From Thermodesulfovibrio thiophilus DSM 17215 (GTDB taxonomy: Bacteria; Nitrospirota; Thermodesulfovibrionia; Thermodesulfovibrionales; Thermodesulfovibrionaceae): a DNA stretch of 64,000 nt. Numbering within the stretch: position 1 is the first letter of the stretch; the number at the start of each line of letters is the position of its first letter. The notes beneath the pieces are model-generated. The model was not told where the DNA came from and ran no database searches. It saw only the letters and a program-made list of their open reading frames with translations. Location: NCBI RefSeq assembly GCF_000423865.1, contig NZ_AUIU01000013.1, forward strand, positions 170,133-234,132, written 5' to 3'. Both the position numbers and the translations under genes were made by a program. Shown piece after piece: positions 62,356 through 64,000 of the stretch.

Positions 62356-63515
62356 AGTTTAAGCCTCCTTATTCTTTCTACAGCTTCTTTGATTCGTTCT
62401 TTTGATTGAGTAAGAGCAAATCTGATATATCCTTCTCCATGTTCGCCAAATCCAACTCCGGGTGTGCATAATACTTCAACTTCTTTTAAAAGTTGAGCTA
62501 CAAAGTCAATTGAGCTTATTTTTTGTGGAACTTTCACCCATAGATAGAAAGTTGCCATGGGCTTTTTAACTTCAAATCCTGCTGATTTTAGTCCTTCACA
62601 TAACATATCTCTTCTTTCTCTATATATATCTCTAATTTGTTCCAGAACATTATCATCGGTCTGAAGAGCAACTATGCTTGCTTCTTGAATAGCTTGAAAA
62701 ACTCCTGAATCAAGATTTGTTTTTACTTTTCCAAGTCCTGCAAGAACTTCTCTATTGCCAACTACAAAGCCTATTCTCCATCCAGTCATGTTATAAGTTT
62801 TGGAAAGAGAGTGAAACTCTACTCCCACTTCTTTAGCTCCATCTATCTGCATAAAACTAACTGGTTTTTCTTCGTAAAAAATCTCTGAGTATGCTGCATC
62901 GTGACAGACAATTATGTTGTATTGTTTTGCAAATTCAATGACTTTTTTAAAAAATTTTTCATCAGCTGTAGCAGCTGTTGGATTGTTAGGATAGTTTATA
63001 AACATAAGCTTGGCTTTTTTAGCCACATCCTCAGGAATGGAATCAAGATCAGGTAAGAAATTATTGTCTTCCCTTAAGGGCATAAAATATGAAACTCCAC
63101 CTGCAAACTTTGTTCCAACAGGATAAACAGGATATCCTGGAGAAGGTACAAGTACAATATCGCCAGGGTCAATAAACGCAAGTGGAATATGTCCAATTCC
63201 CTCTTTAGAACCGATTAAAGATAGAACTTCTTTTTCAGGATCAAGTTCTATATTAAATCTTTGTCTATACCAGTCTGATACAGCTTTTCTGTATGAAAAC
63301 ATTCCTTCGTAACTTGGATATCTGTGATGTTCAGGATTCTCAACAGCTTTTTTCATTGCGTCAACAATATGAGCTGGTGTTGGAATATCTGGGTCTCCAA
63401 TACTCAAATCAATCACATCAGCTCCTTTTGAAAGAGCTTCTCTTTTCATCTGGTCAATTGCCGCAAAAAGATAGGGTGGTAAAGTTCTTATTCTTTCAGC
63501 ATACTGAATCTGCAT
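62352..63515 (-). CDS. dapL: LL-diaminopimelate aminotransferase
   Basis: A 387-residue class I/II PLP aminotransferase converting tetrahydrodipicolinate directly to LL-diaminopimelate for lysine and cell wall. Motifs: [42 protein letters not shown], and the PLP lysine in [16 protein letters not shown]. DapL is favoured over other aminotransferases by SxGxKEGI and by its frequency in Nitrospirota, but substrate is inferred. AGGAGGG ribosome site. Confidence 0.88.
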   Translation of the reverse strand: MQIQYAERIRTLPPYLFAAIDQMKREALSKGADVIDLSIGDPDIPTPAHIVDAMKKAVENPEHHRYPSYEGMFSYRKAVSDWYRQRFNIELDPEKEVLSLIGSKEGIGHIPLAFIDPGDIVLVPSPGYPVYPVGTKFAGGVSYFMPLREDNNFLPDLDSIPEDVAKKAKLMFINYPNNPTAATADEKFFKKVIEFAKQYNIIVCHDAAYSEIFYEEKPVSFMQIDGAKEVGVEFHSLSKTYNMTGWRIGFVVGNREVLAGLGKVKTNLDSGVFQAIQEASIVALQTDDNVLEQIRDIYRERRDMLCEGLKSAGFEVKKPMATFYLWVKVPQKISSIDFVAQLLKEVEVLCTPGVGFGEHGEGYIRFALTQSKERIKEAVERIRRLKL

Positions 63516-63665
63516 TGTTTCCCTCCTGAGTGTTCTATTTTTTAGTTTACAAAAAAGTTAGTACTATTTACAAAAAATCTTAGATTATGAAAAATTTTTG
63601 CATATATTTGTTAAAAAAGATTATTATTTTTTAAATTAATAAGAACGAATTTTAAATAGTATTAA

Positions 63666-63735
63666 TCAATAATTGATTTTGAGGGCAAAGTAACTGAAGC
63701 AATAAAAAAACTTATGGAGGAAGGTAATGACTGAG
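63666..63735 (+). other. Possible gene remnant: C-terminus-like frame before the Mrp gene
   Basis: An open frame reads [20 protein letters not shown] and then ND stop, protein-like in composition, but it has a stop just upstream (63663) and only an internal ATG (63714). It overlaps the Mrp start. Perhaps a relic of a deleted gene, or chance. Confidence 0.3.
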
Positions 63736-64000
63736 GATAAGAACAGCTGTGAGTGCAATGAGAGGCAGGAAATTAAAAAGGATATTTCATTGAAAGCAAC
63801 TGTTTCAGGCATTAAGAAAAAAATTCTTATTCTTTCAGGCAAAGGTGGGGTAGGAAAGAGCACAGTATCAACAAACATTGCAGTTGGTCTTTCACAAAAA
63901 GGTTATCAGGTTGGACTTCTTGATATTGATATTCATGGACCGAATATACCCAATATGCTTGGATTGCAGGGACATTCTCCTTTAATGACTGATATGGGAC
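63727..64000 (+). CDS. Mrp/NBP35-type Fe-S carrier ATPase, partial
   Basis: The first 91 codons of a P-loop ATPase that carries and transfers [4Fe-4S] clusters. N-terminal cysteines ([18 protein letters not shown]) as in NBP35-like proteins, then the deviant Walker [19 protein letters not shown] and [24 protein letters not shown] precedes the ATG. The C-terminal CxxC lies outside the window. Confidence 0.93.
   Translation, partial: MTEDKNSCECNERQEIKKDISLKATVSGIKKKILILSGKGGVGKSTVSTNIAVGLSQKGYQVGLLDIDIHGPNIPNMLGLQGHSPLMTDMG

Overview
This AT-rich window, compact and densely coding, looks like chromosome from a thermophilic dissimilatory sulfate reducer. The best fit is Nitrospirota of the Thermodesulfovibrio type. 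The main reason is a complete sulfate-to-sulfite electron path in one stretch: adk, sat, aprB, aprA, then qmoA, qmoB, qmoC. The organism assignment is an inference from gene content and base composition; no database was searched.

Layout. 1-4681: a secreted TPR protein (cut by the window edge), a sigma-54 activator without receiver domain, and the trkA-trkH potassium system. 4750-7877 (minus): rRNA pseudouridine synthase, a SurA-type chaperone, hypE, and a 70-residue cysteine protein with a folded leader. 8270-11577: a two-component pair, a haem c-type sensor kinase and an NtrC-type regulator, followed by tRNA-Ser on the other strand. 11664-16049 (minus): a MacAB-TolC-like tripartite exporter. 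16281-22144: monofunctional transglycosylase, then (minus) an ABC transporter of nitrate/taurine type without a binding protein, ending in malQ. 22385-26908: an HspR-type heat-shock operon, dnaJ-hspR-clpB-hsp20. 26945-33522 (minus): the rod-shape operon (RDD protein, mreB, mreC, mreD, PBP2, rodA) running into ribH and nusB. 33661-36391: a secreted Ig-like repeat protein, ftsY, and initiator tRNA on the minus strand. 36505-46945: rdgB and the sulfate-reduction block. 46993-53985 (minus): M16 peptidase, pnp, rpsO, and a YhaN/YhaO-type SbcCD-like pair. 54102-57854: HU, an Rsm22-like methyltransferase, GYD protein, cutA, a CGGY protein, hisD. 58196-60116: a YeiH-type putative sulfate exporter and a 54-residue membrane protein missed by ordinary ORF cut-offs. 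60332-64000: an AsmA-like gene with a damaged 5' end, a YkgJ-type cysteine-cluster protein, yjbQ, LL-diaminopimelate aminotransferase and the start of an Mrp/NBP35 ATPase.

How the genes work together. Sat makes APS from sulfate and ATP, AprBA reduces APS to sulfite and AMP with electrons supplied from the quinone pool by QmoABC, and Adk in the same operon converts the AMP plus ATP to ADP. The YeiH-like protein may balance sulfate or sulfite across the membrane.

The most interesting signals are regulatory. The YeiH-like gene has a good -24/-12 (sigma-54) promoter preceded by two TTAC-N6-GTAA operators 33 bp apart. qmoABC has a 16-bp inverted repeat exactly around a TATAAT box. Both tRNA genes have a -10 box placed so that transcription would start within one or two bases of the mature 5' end. 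Several protein genes (dnaJ, yhaO, hisD, the sensor kinase, perhaps cutA) have no Shine-Dalgarno and a -10 box 5-8 bases before ATG, which predicts leaderless mRNAs. Several convergent genes share terminators or overlap. No CRISPR array, insertion sequence or rRNA gene was seen.
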